Origin: Auricularia sp. M13
Lineage: Eukaryota; Basidiomycota; Agaricomycetes; Auriculariales; Auriculariaceae
Length of the DNA stretch: 64,000 nt
Assembly (NCBI GenBank): GCA_037042915.1
Contig: CM073196.1
Span: 3,100,001 to 3,164,000, forward strand
Reading direction: 5' to 3'
The notes beneath the pieces were generated by a model, which searched no databases, was not told the DNA's origin, and was given only the letters and a program-made list of their open reading frames with translations. Of the stretch, positions 23,446-33,521 are shown piece by piece (the stretch's first letter is position 1; every line of letters starts with the position of its first letter). The position numbers and the translations under genes are program-made.

Positions 23446-25203
23446 ATGAGCGACGTGAACGACGTCTACGGTGCTTGGTACATTGGCCAGCAATTGGCTA
23501 CTTTACTCCTCGGCGCGTCGATTGTGCAGTCGTGGATATATCTGAAGAACTACCATCAAGATCCGTGGTACCTGAAAATCGTGGTAGGCGAGTCTTTCCC
23601 CTTGAAATCCGCCATCTGACTTCGTCAAGGTATTGGCACTATTGTAGACCTCTTTCCCATAGCATCTGAACTTGACTAAAGCAAGTGCCAGGGTCCTCGG
23701 AGTGATGATCACTATCCTGGTGTCATCGGGCCTATACCAACTCCTTGTGACCGATATTGGACACCCCCCAGATCCGAGCGCGCTGCCGTGGACTCTCAGA
23801 GCCGGTCTTTTCGTTATATCAGTGAGATATCTCAATCGAGAGTTCACATCGGATCTCCCGCTGACACTGAGCATAATCTCAGCCCATAATCATCGCACTT
23901 GTGCAATGGTTGGTACCTTATTGTTCGCTTGAAACAATATCAACTCACCTGAGTAGCTTTTACGCATACAGGCTGTTACGTCGTATGCTAGGTGGCCAGT
24001 CGCGTTGGTCAAGCGCTGATTCAGACCCACTCCTCCCTCAGTCACCAAGAATGTTCACCTTTTCGTTTTGATCGTAAGCTGAACGTACATCGCGTTCCCT
24101 TTATATGCTCACTATCATTGCAGTTAGCGCTCGCCATATCGCCGTTGCGTGAGTTTATATGAAGCATCCAGCACGCCAGCACTGAGCAGTATACCTGAAT
24201 TTTTTTTTTCCCCATACATGCACAGCCCTAGGATTCAGTGCGTATTTTCATGTTTCGGAGACGCACTAGCATTTTCTCGTATTGATGGACTACAGCTGTC
24301 TCAGCGGTGGAGTGCGCATATTTGTCCACCAATCTATGCGCTCCAAATCGTTGACGCAGCCTAGACTTGGACAAGCATCAGGTTTAATCTCAAATACTCA
24401 ATCAGGGGAAAGTTTACCTTTTGGCGCGTCCGATTGTCTTCTTGAACTCTTATCCACTTCTCATAGAACATGGCAATTGCTGCACTCGTCCTCATGATGG
24501 TGTGCGACGCTGTTATCGCCATCGCTATGGTGCACTGGTTGTACACCCATAGGAGTGGGATAAGATCGTAGGTCATCTTGTTCACCTCTAGGCGATTAAG
24601 TCAATGACGAAGAGTAGGACCGAGAACTTGATGTCCTCGCTCACCAATTACACCATCGCGTCCGGATTTACAACGTTCCTTATGACGTGCGTGGTCCTTG
24701 CAACGGTGGGTTAGATGCAATGCGTGACCGGCTAGTTTCACTTGGCTGATACGCGCGCCCAGTACTTAGCTTTGCCACAGAAGCAGATATACTCAGGAAT
24801 GAGCTTTCTTCTCTCGCATCGTGCGTCGCCTCCTTCCGAACAGGTCTCCACGATCAGCCTTGCTTACTATGCTGTGCCAGTCTACGTGAATTCCTTTCTC
24901 GCCATGTAAGCCTTCAAAATCTGCAAGGCTTCTGAATCCAGGCTTACACCAGACAGGCTCAATGCACGGCGCTCTCTGCGTCGAAGAACATCGGCAACAA
25001 CATCTCTTGCTGTTGGTGACAGAGCGCAGGCTGAGATGCCGCCGTTTTTCTCTCCGTGGGATGCGCGGCACGACACTTCAACATGCCGCTCGGCGTCGAT
25101 GGAATTTGAACTGGTTCGTTCATACAACGCAACGCAGACCGTTAGCGCAAAGCTGAACTGGAATTCCAGGCAACAAGACGTACACAGGGCGAGCACGTCC
25201 TGA
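23446..25203 (+). CDS. DUF6534-type multi-pass membrane protein, model partly unresolved
   Basis: Basidiomycete family of seven-helix-like membrane proteins of unknown function. Supported exons: 23446-23583, 23663-23821, 23883-23908, 23954-23991, 24042-24073 and 24124-24148. The 3' part includes blocks around 24480-24570, 24600-24710 and 24780-24840, then 24890-24914 and an exon from about 24965 to the TGA at 25201. Readable pieces: GAWYIGQQLATLLLGASIVQ (helix 1), YQLLVTDIGHPPDPSALPW, FYAYRLLRRML, HLFVLILALAIS, ALVLMMVCDAVIAIAM, LMSSLTNYTIASGFTTFL and LYVNSFLAMLNARRSLR, which is the family's C-terminal signature. I could not join 24149-24480 or the junction near 24575 in frame, so either small exons are missed or the gene has begun to decay. 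Confidence 0.62.
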
Positions 25204-25715
25204 ATCTGCAGTACTCTCATGCTGCGCCGTCTGATAGTGGGACGAAAGACGAGTCATGTCAGAAGCCGAAGTCGGACACAGTCTGTGTATAATTCATATT
25301 AAATGATACTGTACGGCGAATATGGAGGTATTTGCCGCAGATATACCGCCAGCTCGACGACGCGATGAATCTCCGGCAAGAAGACAGGGCGGCATGATAG
25401 GAAGAGCGCTGGCGCAGGAAGTTCAATTGGGTTCCCTACGGCGCTCTGAGCCGAAGTGCACGATTTACTACATGCTGCCATTGGCGGACTCTGCAGTTGC
25501 TGCCAGAAAACAAGCCAGGAGTGTAAGGACACACTGACAGAAGGTGAACCGAAGGAACAAGCAACCTCGAATGCTCGACCAACAAATCCGCACTCAACGG
25601 ACCATCGCGTCGTCCCAGCCAGAATTGATCTCCAAGTCCAGTACCGCATTCATCATCAACGCGAGAAACTAGAATTCTGAGCCAGAACGGTTTGAGACGC
25701 GATGATCTGTGGTCA
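25204..25715. other. intergenic, 3' flank of GNAT copy C
   Basis: Contains the counterpart of the duplicated flank found after copy B. No separate gene is supported. Confidence 0.5.
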
Positions 25716-26554
25716 TTATTTCCGGACGTGCAAGACCCACTCGTCATCGTCCTCGTACGCCCACCATAGCTTCTTATCATTGGCAACGTATCCGGTCTTC
25801 TGAAGCACTCTGCAGGCGTGATAGAGATAAGCAAGGGAATTATAGTAGTACGCGGGCGCGAGACTTGCCTGCGAGATCCGGCGTTACTTTTCAGCGTGGC
25901 ACCAATGAACCTGCGAATGCCAAATCGAGCGCTTCCCCACTTGTGCAAAGCCTCGACAACCTCGGTAGCATATCCCTTTCCCCATTGCGACGTGTGGAAG
26001 CCGTACTTGATCTCGACCATTTCTTGCCACGGCGGCAGTTCGCAATCGAATGCATTCGGTGGCGGCTCGGCATGTGACTGGAGATATTCGTCTCGCTGCG
26101 CCAAAATGCGCTGCGTCGCGTCGCTGATATAATGAGCGTCCCGCTTCAATACTTGAGAGAACAATACGACACACCGAATACAAGCATAGCCCACCCAGCT
26201 GAGCGATTGCATTTCGTCCGCACCCAGAACATCCGCGGCCAGCTCAACATACTCTCCGAGTTCAGTCGGCGCACTGTCCTCGAGGCCCGCAGGCAGCTCA
26301 GCAGCGCCGAAATCGCCAAAGCCACGCAGTGCCCAAGTACTCTGGTTCTTCGTCTTCAGGATCTCGACGCACTCTTCCGGCGATACCAGCTTAGGATTCG
26401 CATCCGCCCAGCCCATGCCAGTGACACGCCCGTCCGAGATGAGACCACCATAGAACTCCACATAGCTGGGCAGGGAGATCGCGAGAGTCGTGGGAACGAG
26501 GATAAGACGAGAGGTGAGCAGGATAGGCCCTGCGGTCGACATGCTGCTGCTCAT
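25716..26554 (-). CDS. GNAT N-acetyltransferase, copy C
   Basis: Exons, read downwards: 26554-26175, 26123-25869, 25809-25716; 242 aa, starting MSSSMSTAG (a second ATG four codons on is also possible). Motifs match copy B: LLTSRLILVPTTLAIS, QWGKGYATEVVEAL, GATLKSNAGSRRVLQKTGY. Intron 1 is 51 nt and happens to be in frame, so retention would insert 17 residues. Intron 2 begins GCAAGT at the position where copy B has GTAAGT: a GC-AG intron that arose within the duplication. The minus-strand TATATAA at about 26577-26585 is a likely TATA box. Confidence 0.92.
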
Positions 26555-26978
26555 GGCCCTCTGCGATTGCGCTAGATTATATACGAGTCTCGCAACGGAT
26601 CATGGTAAGTAGAGTCATGCTCAGGCTGCCGTTACGCCGGCACCCATGAGTCTAGACGCCCATGGCGACGAATGCGAGATGCAGCATCGGAAGGTGGTGA
26701 CTGAGCAAAAGACAGGAGCCTGAGAAGACTGCGGACTGAGTTTGAATGAGAACAAACCGAGTAGTGACTTTGAAATACGTTTCATTCGCAGGGAGAAGGT
26801 TCAGCGCATCCGCAAGGCATACATACATCCAGACGAGGAAAGAAAAGACGCGGCGAAGAAAAAAAAAGACAAAGACAGATGATCTAGGTCATACTTACAT
26901 ACCGTAAACGTGAGGGAGGCAGGCAAATTCAAAGCATGAAAGCATCAAAAAGGAGACAGCGCAAGGCCCATTCGTCTC
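26555..26978. other. intergenic, no gene seen
   Basis: Holds the promoter of GNAT copy C and the 3' UTR of the Pro-rich gene. An A-rich run lies near 26855-26880. Confidence 0.5.
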
Positions 26979-29836
26979 CTAAGCGGTCTCAGCAGTCTTG
27001 CGCTTGCGCGGCTTGGGCTTGACAGGTGCAGCGGGCACAGCGGGCTCGGGCTCCGAGGACGAAGCGACGGCCTCCAGTATCGCGTCGTCGTCATCGTCGT
27101 ACACAAACTTGGAGATGACGACCTTCTCCCTGCGCACCTCGTGCAGCGGCACCCTCGGCTGCAAATAAAAGAGGAATCAACGGCCGCCCCGTCATGCAGA
27201 CCAGGCTCAAAGCACATACCTTGCTAGGCGCAGGGGTCAAGCAGCTCTTAGGCATCCTGAACGACTCGTCCTCGCCGCGCCGCAAAGGCGTCGACACCAG
27301 TCCCGGATCCCACCGCACGGCCCGTCCAGGCTGGAGGACCCTTACGCTCTCGGGCGTCTCATAGTCGCTCTCCTCGCCGGGGCCCAGCGCGTGCCGCCGG
27401 CGCGGCTGCTCGCCGTCGAGCGGCTCGCCCGCACGGCGCTTCGCGCGCATCTCGCGCTCGCGGCCCGCCTCCTCGCGCTTCTTCTCCGCGGCGGAGCGCA
27501 TGCGCGTGCTCGGGCTGGCGGGGCGCGCGCCCGGCCGCCGCACAATGACCGTCTCGAGCGTCGTCGTCGTCCACGCCTGGTTCTTCAGCGTGTTGGCGTT
27601 CGTCAGCGCCTTGAGCTGCGGGCCCTGCGCGGGCAGCTCCAGCCGGTGCTGCGCGACGGGCTTGGTCGTGCGCGCGCGGGCCGTGCGCCGCGTCGATGGC
27701 TCCGACTGGGGCTGCTCTGCAGCGGCTGCGGGGAGCGCGGGCACCGTGGGGAGCGCAATTTCCGAGGGAGGCGTGCGCGCGCGATGTTCCCGTGGCGGCG
27801 GGGTCGGCGAGCTGGGCGGAAGCGTTGCAATCGGCGGGAGCAGCGGAGGCGGCGGGGGAGGTGCTGGTGCAGGCGCGGGCGGTGGCGTCGTCGGGCGTCC
27901 CTCATAATGCCTCAACGTCCCGGGTATGACCTGCCGTATCTTAATCGGCTCCTGCTTCGCCGCAGGGGCGTGCGCATTTCCAAAGCTGAGCAGCGGCCGC
28001 TGCGGCGAGCCAAAGTGGGTGGCAGCGAGGGACGGCTTGGAGATGCGCGCGACCGGCGGCGCCTTGTCGCGATTCCCACCCAGCATACCAGGGATAACCT
28101 GGCGAATCATGATCGGCTTGACGGGCGACGGCGGCTGGGCGGGGTGCGGCGGGGACGGCACGACCTTCGTCGCGCTCACGCTGAAGCCCTTTGCGGCGCG
28201 CGTAGGCAGTGCACTTGTGCTCGCGGTCGGCTTAGCTTTCGATGGCGGGGCTGCGTACGGTTTCGGCTGCGGGATGCGGCTCACGTTGCGCACAGTCGGC
28301 TGGCGGAGCTGGGATGGCTTCGGGCGTGTGGTGCCCAAAGTCGAACTTGTGCCCGTCTGAGAGCTAGAAGGCCTAACAGGACTCGACTGGATCTGCAACT
28401 GAGGTGCAGGTTTAATGGGACTGGACTGCGGTGCAGGCAGCTGCGAAGCTGCCTTCTGCAGCGGAAACGGTAGCTTGCGCGTCGCCATCAACCCCGTGGG
28501 CTTCGGAGGTACAATGTCTGTGTGCTTCGGCGGAGGCGAGGGTGAGGGAACGCGTGCAGGCGAAGATACCAGCACGCGCCGTGCGGGCGACGGCGAGCGG
28601 AAGATAACGCTCACGGGCACGCGTTTGGGGCTGCCAGGACGCGAAGTGGGAGGGTCATTGGCCTGAAGAGATGCGCCACTTGTACCCAGCGACGGAAGCG
28701 GAGAGAGCTTGTGGCTAAAGTCGATATTGATGTTGAGGTTGAGTTCTGGACGCCCGCCGCTAGTCGAAGGAACCAACAGGCGTGCAAGTACACCGTCCGT
28801 TTCAGGGCTGAGTGATCCCAGCATCGGGGGTCGAGGGGCGGCCTTGACTGGCGCTGACGTGCTGGCCTTGGGTCGGGTTGGGTCGGCAGGACGCAGACGC
28901 GGTCCCGCAAACGGTTTCTTGCGGACTTCGCCAGGCGGCGCAGCTGCGTTGGGAAACGCATCAGCGTGCTTTCGCTTTGGCGTGTGCATGCTGTTAGGGC
29001 TGAGCGTGAGCGAGATGTTGAGCACGGGCTCTGCTGGTGGCTGCGGTGTAGCATCCACTGGCGGCGGAGATGGGCGCTGGGGCGTAGCAGGGGGAGATGT
29101 AATCATGGGCGCGTCTGTCGGAGCAGCTGGAGGAACGTCGACCTGTGTCGACAAAACGGGCAGCGCGTCTGTGCGGGTCGGGGTGGCCGGCTGAGCAGCA
29201 GCCTGTTCCACGTCCGGCGCTTCCGGCAGCGCGTCTTCCACGTGGACTGCAAGCTGATTGGGCGATGGCTTCTGGAGCTTGCTCGGGGTGAGCAGCGTCT
29301 CGACGGACATGACATCGAGCGGGCTGTCCGGCAGCTGAACGTGAGTGGGATCGGCCGGTGCGCTCTCGGCGACGACGGGCGGCTCGTCGAGCACGACCGT
29401 TGCGTCCAGCAGGTCCACTGGAGCCGGTTTGGTGCTGACTGTTGCGCCGACATCGGAGGGCAGCGTGGCCAGCGGGCTGTTGTCGAACGAGATGAGGTTG
29501 GGCGAGGTGTCTTGGGCCACCGGCTGCAGTCGCTGCGCGGACGGCGTCGTGTGCATGGGCCCGTTGCCGACGTCTGCAGCGCCGAGCAGTGAGCAGAGAA
29601 GGAGCAGCGAAGCGTGGCTGGCTGGGCGTACCGTTGAGCGGCCTGTGGGCCTTGGGCGTGTGCAGGTGGGCAAAGCGCTTTTCCGGCGTCCGCAGCTTGC
29701 CAAAGAAGACGCGGGCGTTGCTCGTGTTGACCTCGTCGTCGTCGTCGTACTCGTCGCTGTCGTCGTCGTCGCTGGCGCCGGGGCGGGGCCAGCGGGTGTC
29801 TGGGGGTGGTGGGGTGGACATGGTTGCGGCGGCCAT
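26979..29836 (-). CDS. Pro/Ser-rich low-complexity protein, function unknown
   Basis: Exons, read downwards: 29836-29632, 29573-27220, 27158-26979; 912 aa. The N-terminus is acidic (DDDDSDEYDDDDE) and followed by RVFFGKLRTPEKRFAHLHTP. Most of the protein is predicted disorder rich in Pro, Ser and Thr. Ordered-looking islands are LNLNINIDFSHKLSPL, FAGPRLRPADP and two copies of a motif (MIRQVIPGML and KIRQVIPGTL). The last exon carries VPLHEVRREKVVISKFVYDDDDD and a Lys/Arg tail KPKPRKRKT, a likely nuclear localisation signal. I do not recognise the family. It is divergent from DPP3, with 211 bp between starts. A second ATG at 29821 is equally possible. Confidence 0.8.
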
Positions 29837-30047
29837 CACGTGATACGCGTTCCAGTCTCCGACGCGGACTCGGCTGGGCGGTGTGCGTCTAAAATCTTTC
29901 TGTGGTGGGCGCGGCGAGGACGGGTGTATGCTGCGTACGGTCGGACTCGCCCTGGCAGTCGCGCGCGGTGTCGGGAAGAGAGCAGGAGGAAAAAGCCGCC
30001 CGCTGTTTGGTGCCCATACAAACCTGACAGTGACCCGGTCTGCCGCC

Positions 30048-33000
30048 ATGTCGACCCAGACGGTGAACGAACGCTTTCTGGCAGACGCCAGCCCGCCGCT
30101 CAGCTCGCTCAACATTGCCGCCTCCTTCAACCTGCTCTCAGACAAAGAAAAGGCCTATGCGCACTGGTAAGAGCCCGCTGTATGCTGCCAGGCACTGCCC
30201 ATCGCTGACGGCGGCGGCGGCAGGATCGGCAAGGCATCGTGGGCGGGCGGCCGCATCATCGCCGACCAGGTCTCGCCGTACGGCACCAGGCTCTACGATC
30301 TCCTCCAGCTCGTCTTTGCCGACGAAGGCCGCACTACCCTCGGCGATGTCGCCACCCTCAAGGCCAAGTCCGGCGTCTCCGACGACGACTGGAAGCTCAC
30401 GCTCGAGTATGCCGCCCAGGTCAGCCTCAAATCCTTTGAATTTCTTCTTTGTGGCGCTGACGACGCAGGCACTGAGCAATCTGGGGAACTATCGGTGCGC
30501 GCGCGGGCGGCTATCATAATCCTCATCGCAATCTCATCGCCCAAAGCTCCTTCGGCTTCTCCAAGTTCGTCCCCCGCGTCGCCCGCGACCAATTCCAGAA
30601 GGTCGTCGACGCCTCCGTCAACGCTGCCGACGCCCGCAAGCTGTGGGATGAAGTGCGCAGCACGCCCCCCATGCGGCACGAGTAAAGAGTACTGATCGCG
30701 TGCAATGAATACGGCAGCTGGCAGACCACATCTATGCGCTCGAACCCGAGGCAAGTCTGCTCATCGGCGACCCCAACAAGGGCCACCTCTCCAATTACTA
30801 TCTCGGAGACGAGCCCTGCACCGCGGAAGAGGTTGCGCTCATCCAAAAGGCCGCAGAGCAGCTCAAGGTCGACGTCCTCAACACCCGGTGCGTCGATCGT
30901 TCCTTCCACTCTTTTTTTCGCTCACAAATCCATTTAGTATCCGCAAGCATTCGCCCAGCAAGTTCACCCTGCTAGTCGCCTCTGCCGAAAAGTCGTCCAA
31001 GTCGCACGACCTGGAGGTCGACGGCAAGAAGATCGAGCTCATTGTCGAGTACGGCGACTTCAGCGCCGAGCTGGCGAAGAGCGCAGAGTATCTGCGCGAG
31101 GTCCGCCCACCTCGCAATCGCAACCCATGGCCATATGCTGATTGTGCGGCGCAGGCGCTCAAGTACGCCGCGAACGACCACCAAAAATCCATGCTCTCGC
31201 ACTACATCAAGTCGTGCGTCCCTCCTCCCGCCCCGCACACCCCATACCGTGTACCCACCCTTCCACGCGCAGCTTCGAGACGGGCTCGATCGAGGAGCAC
31301 CGGAAGGGCTCGCGCGACTGGGTGAAGGACGTCGGGCCCGTCGTGGAGAGCTACATCGGGTTCATCGAGACGTACACCGACCCGTTCGGCGCGCGCGCAG
31401 AGTGGGAGGGCTTCACGGCCATCGTCAACAAGGACCTCAGCGCCAAGTACGAGAAGCTCGTCGACCGCGCGCCGGAGCTCATCAAGGTCCTCCCGTGGGG
31501 CGAGAGCTTCGAGGTCGATGTGTTCAGACGGTAAGCCGTCCTTTGCGTGTGGTTTGATTTGCTCATTCGAGATTGATCGAAGGCCGGACTTTACTGGTAT
31601 GCGTGTTGGATGCTGAACGCCGTGGGGCTTATGCTGACGATGTATAGCGTTGGAGATTGTGTCGTTTGCGACGCCTGGTACGTCGACCCGCGTCAACCGC
31701 GATTAGGTGAACCGTCCATTTACCTTCGCGCGGCCAGATCCCCCCGCCGGCATCAACATCCCTGTGCGTCCTCTACTGGACACGTTCTAATAATCTAAGT
31801 CTGACCCAATCTATCTCGCGCCTTAGAAGTACGCACCAGCCAGCGCTGGTCTATGCGCCCCAAAGCTAACGCGCACTGCAGCTACTACGAGATCCGCGAG
31901 AAGGACGGGTTCAAGAACGTCTCGCTCGCGAACATCCTCGTCGCGAACCCGCCGAACGAGCCCGTCACATTCGTCCGCCGTGCGTCTTTCCCCTACACTA
32001 TGTATCGCCATCCAATTTTTTTTTGGCTTATTCGGGACATTGGGACGTTTAGCCGAGCTGCACGAGCTGTACCGCAAATACGTGAGCACGGCGTTCGAGG
32101 TCCAGGTGGCGAACCACGAGCTGCTGGGCCACGGCACGGGCAAGCTCTTCTCGGAGGACGCGGACGGGAAGCTCAACTTCGAGCCGGCCAAGGTAGCGTT
32201 TCCCCGCATGTTGCCTTCGTATTTTTCGGCTGGTGCTAACGCGTTGGAAGACGATCAACCCGCTGACGGGCAAGCCGGTGGAGACGTGGTACAAGCCCGG
32301 CCAGACGGCCGGCTCGGTGCTCGGCTCGTGCTCCAGCTCGCTCGAGGAGTGCCGCGCGGAGACCGTCGCGATGTACTGTACGTCCAGTCCTTCTTTCTGC
32401 ATGATTTGTCTGCTGTCAGTGCTCATGCGTCCTGTACTTGACAGTGGCGGGCAGCAAGGAGATCATGGATATCTTTGGCGTGCGTTTTCTCCGCGCTTTC
32501 TGGGCTTGGAGAGGCTCATGACAGGCGCGTTTCTAGTATACAGATGCGCAAGTGCAGTCCGACTTGCACTACGTCTCGTTCCTCACCATGGCCCGCGCGG
32601 GCATTCGTGCGCTTGAGTACTGGGACCCCGTCGCGCGTAAGCACCAGCAGGCGCACATGCAAGCCCGGTCCGTCCTTCTCTCCCACCAACCTCCGCTTTC
32701 CCTCTTTTCTAACCTGTTCCTTCGCACACAATTAGCATGGGAATCACGCTCTTCATGATCGAGGAGAAGCTCGCCAAGCTCGAAGAGACGCGCGACGCGG
32801 ACGGCAAGCTGACCGAGCTGTACATCGCCGTCGACCGCGAGGCGGTGGAGAAGCACGGGACGCAGAGCATGGGCAAGCTGCTCGTGCGGCTGCAGGTGCC
32901 CAAGAGCATCGCGGACGGCGCCGGCGCGCGCGCGTTCTACGAGGCGCTCACCACGCCGCCCAAGAGCTGGGACGGCGACATCAGGGACTTTGTCATGTCC

Positions 33001-33175
33001 AAGCGGCTCGTACGTCTCATCCTCCCCCAAAACGCAAATATTGATGCGTTTTGGGTAGCCGCGCCGCAAGTTCGTACAGCCCAATACGGTGCTCGAGGGC
33101 GACAAGGTCGTGCTCAAGGAGTACCCGCTCACGTTCGAGGGCCTCATCCAGAGCTGCATCGAGCGTCAGATCTGA
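30048..33175 (+). CDS. DPP3: dipeptidyl peptidase III (M49 zinc peptidase)
   Basis: Cytosolic aminopeptidase that removes dipeptides from short peptides. Nineteen exons: 30048-30166, 30224-30419, 30469-30494, 30547-30652, 30718-30887, 30938-31100, 31155-31213, 31273-31530, 31583-31596, 31648-31677, 31738-31763, 31827-31828, 31882-31979, 32053-32192, 32251-32377, 32445-32479, 32537-32667, 32736-33009, 33059-33175; 696 aa, normal for the family. The zinc motif HELLGH is at 444-449 and the second ligand motif EECRAE at 501-506, both intact. The conserved AGINIPN-Y block requires a 2-nt exon (31827-31828, AA) between introns of 63 and 53 nt. Exon 9 is 14 nt. Confidence 0.95.
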
Positions 33176-33521
33176 TCGCGAATACTTTGGCGGAAAATTG
33201 AAGCTTGAACTCCGAGGTGAAGGACGGACGGTGCTGTGCTATTTAGCTGTTTTATATCTGTAGGGTGTAAAGCTGTTGCAAATCAATGTCATTGGCAGTG
33301 AGGGTTATCCGCATAGTTCAAAGGCTTCGGTTCTCTGTCCCGCGGGATCTTGGTGCAGTTTCTGTTGCGGATTCCGAGGGATTTGGCTGAGTTCAAAGTC
33401 TGGAAATAAGGTTTGAGCCGACGTGACAAGCTGCTTATATTAGCCACACTAGTCATCGGGGTTCCATCCAGTCCAAAACATCCAATCGCAAGACGAACAC
33501 ACTGAGCATTCCTTCTACGCC
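33176..33521. other. convergent intergenic region
   Basis: Holds the 3' ends of DPP3 and the PNGase A-like gene. No gene seen. Confidence 0.5.

Noticed and set aside
27391-28473. 360-codon + strand frame opposite the Pro-rich gene
   Set aside because: Its Arg/Gly-rich composition is what the reverse of a Pro/Ser/Ala-rich exon produces; no motif or splice logic.
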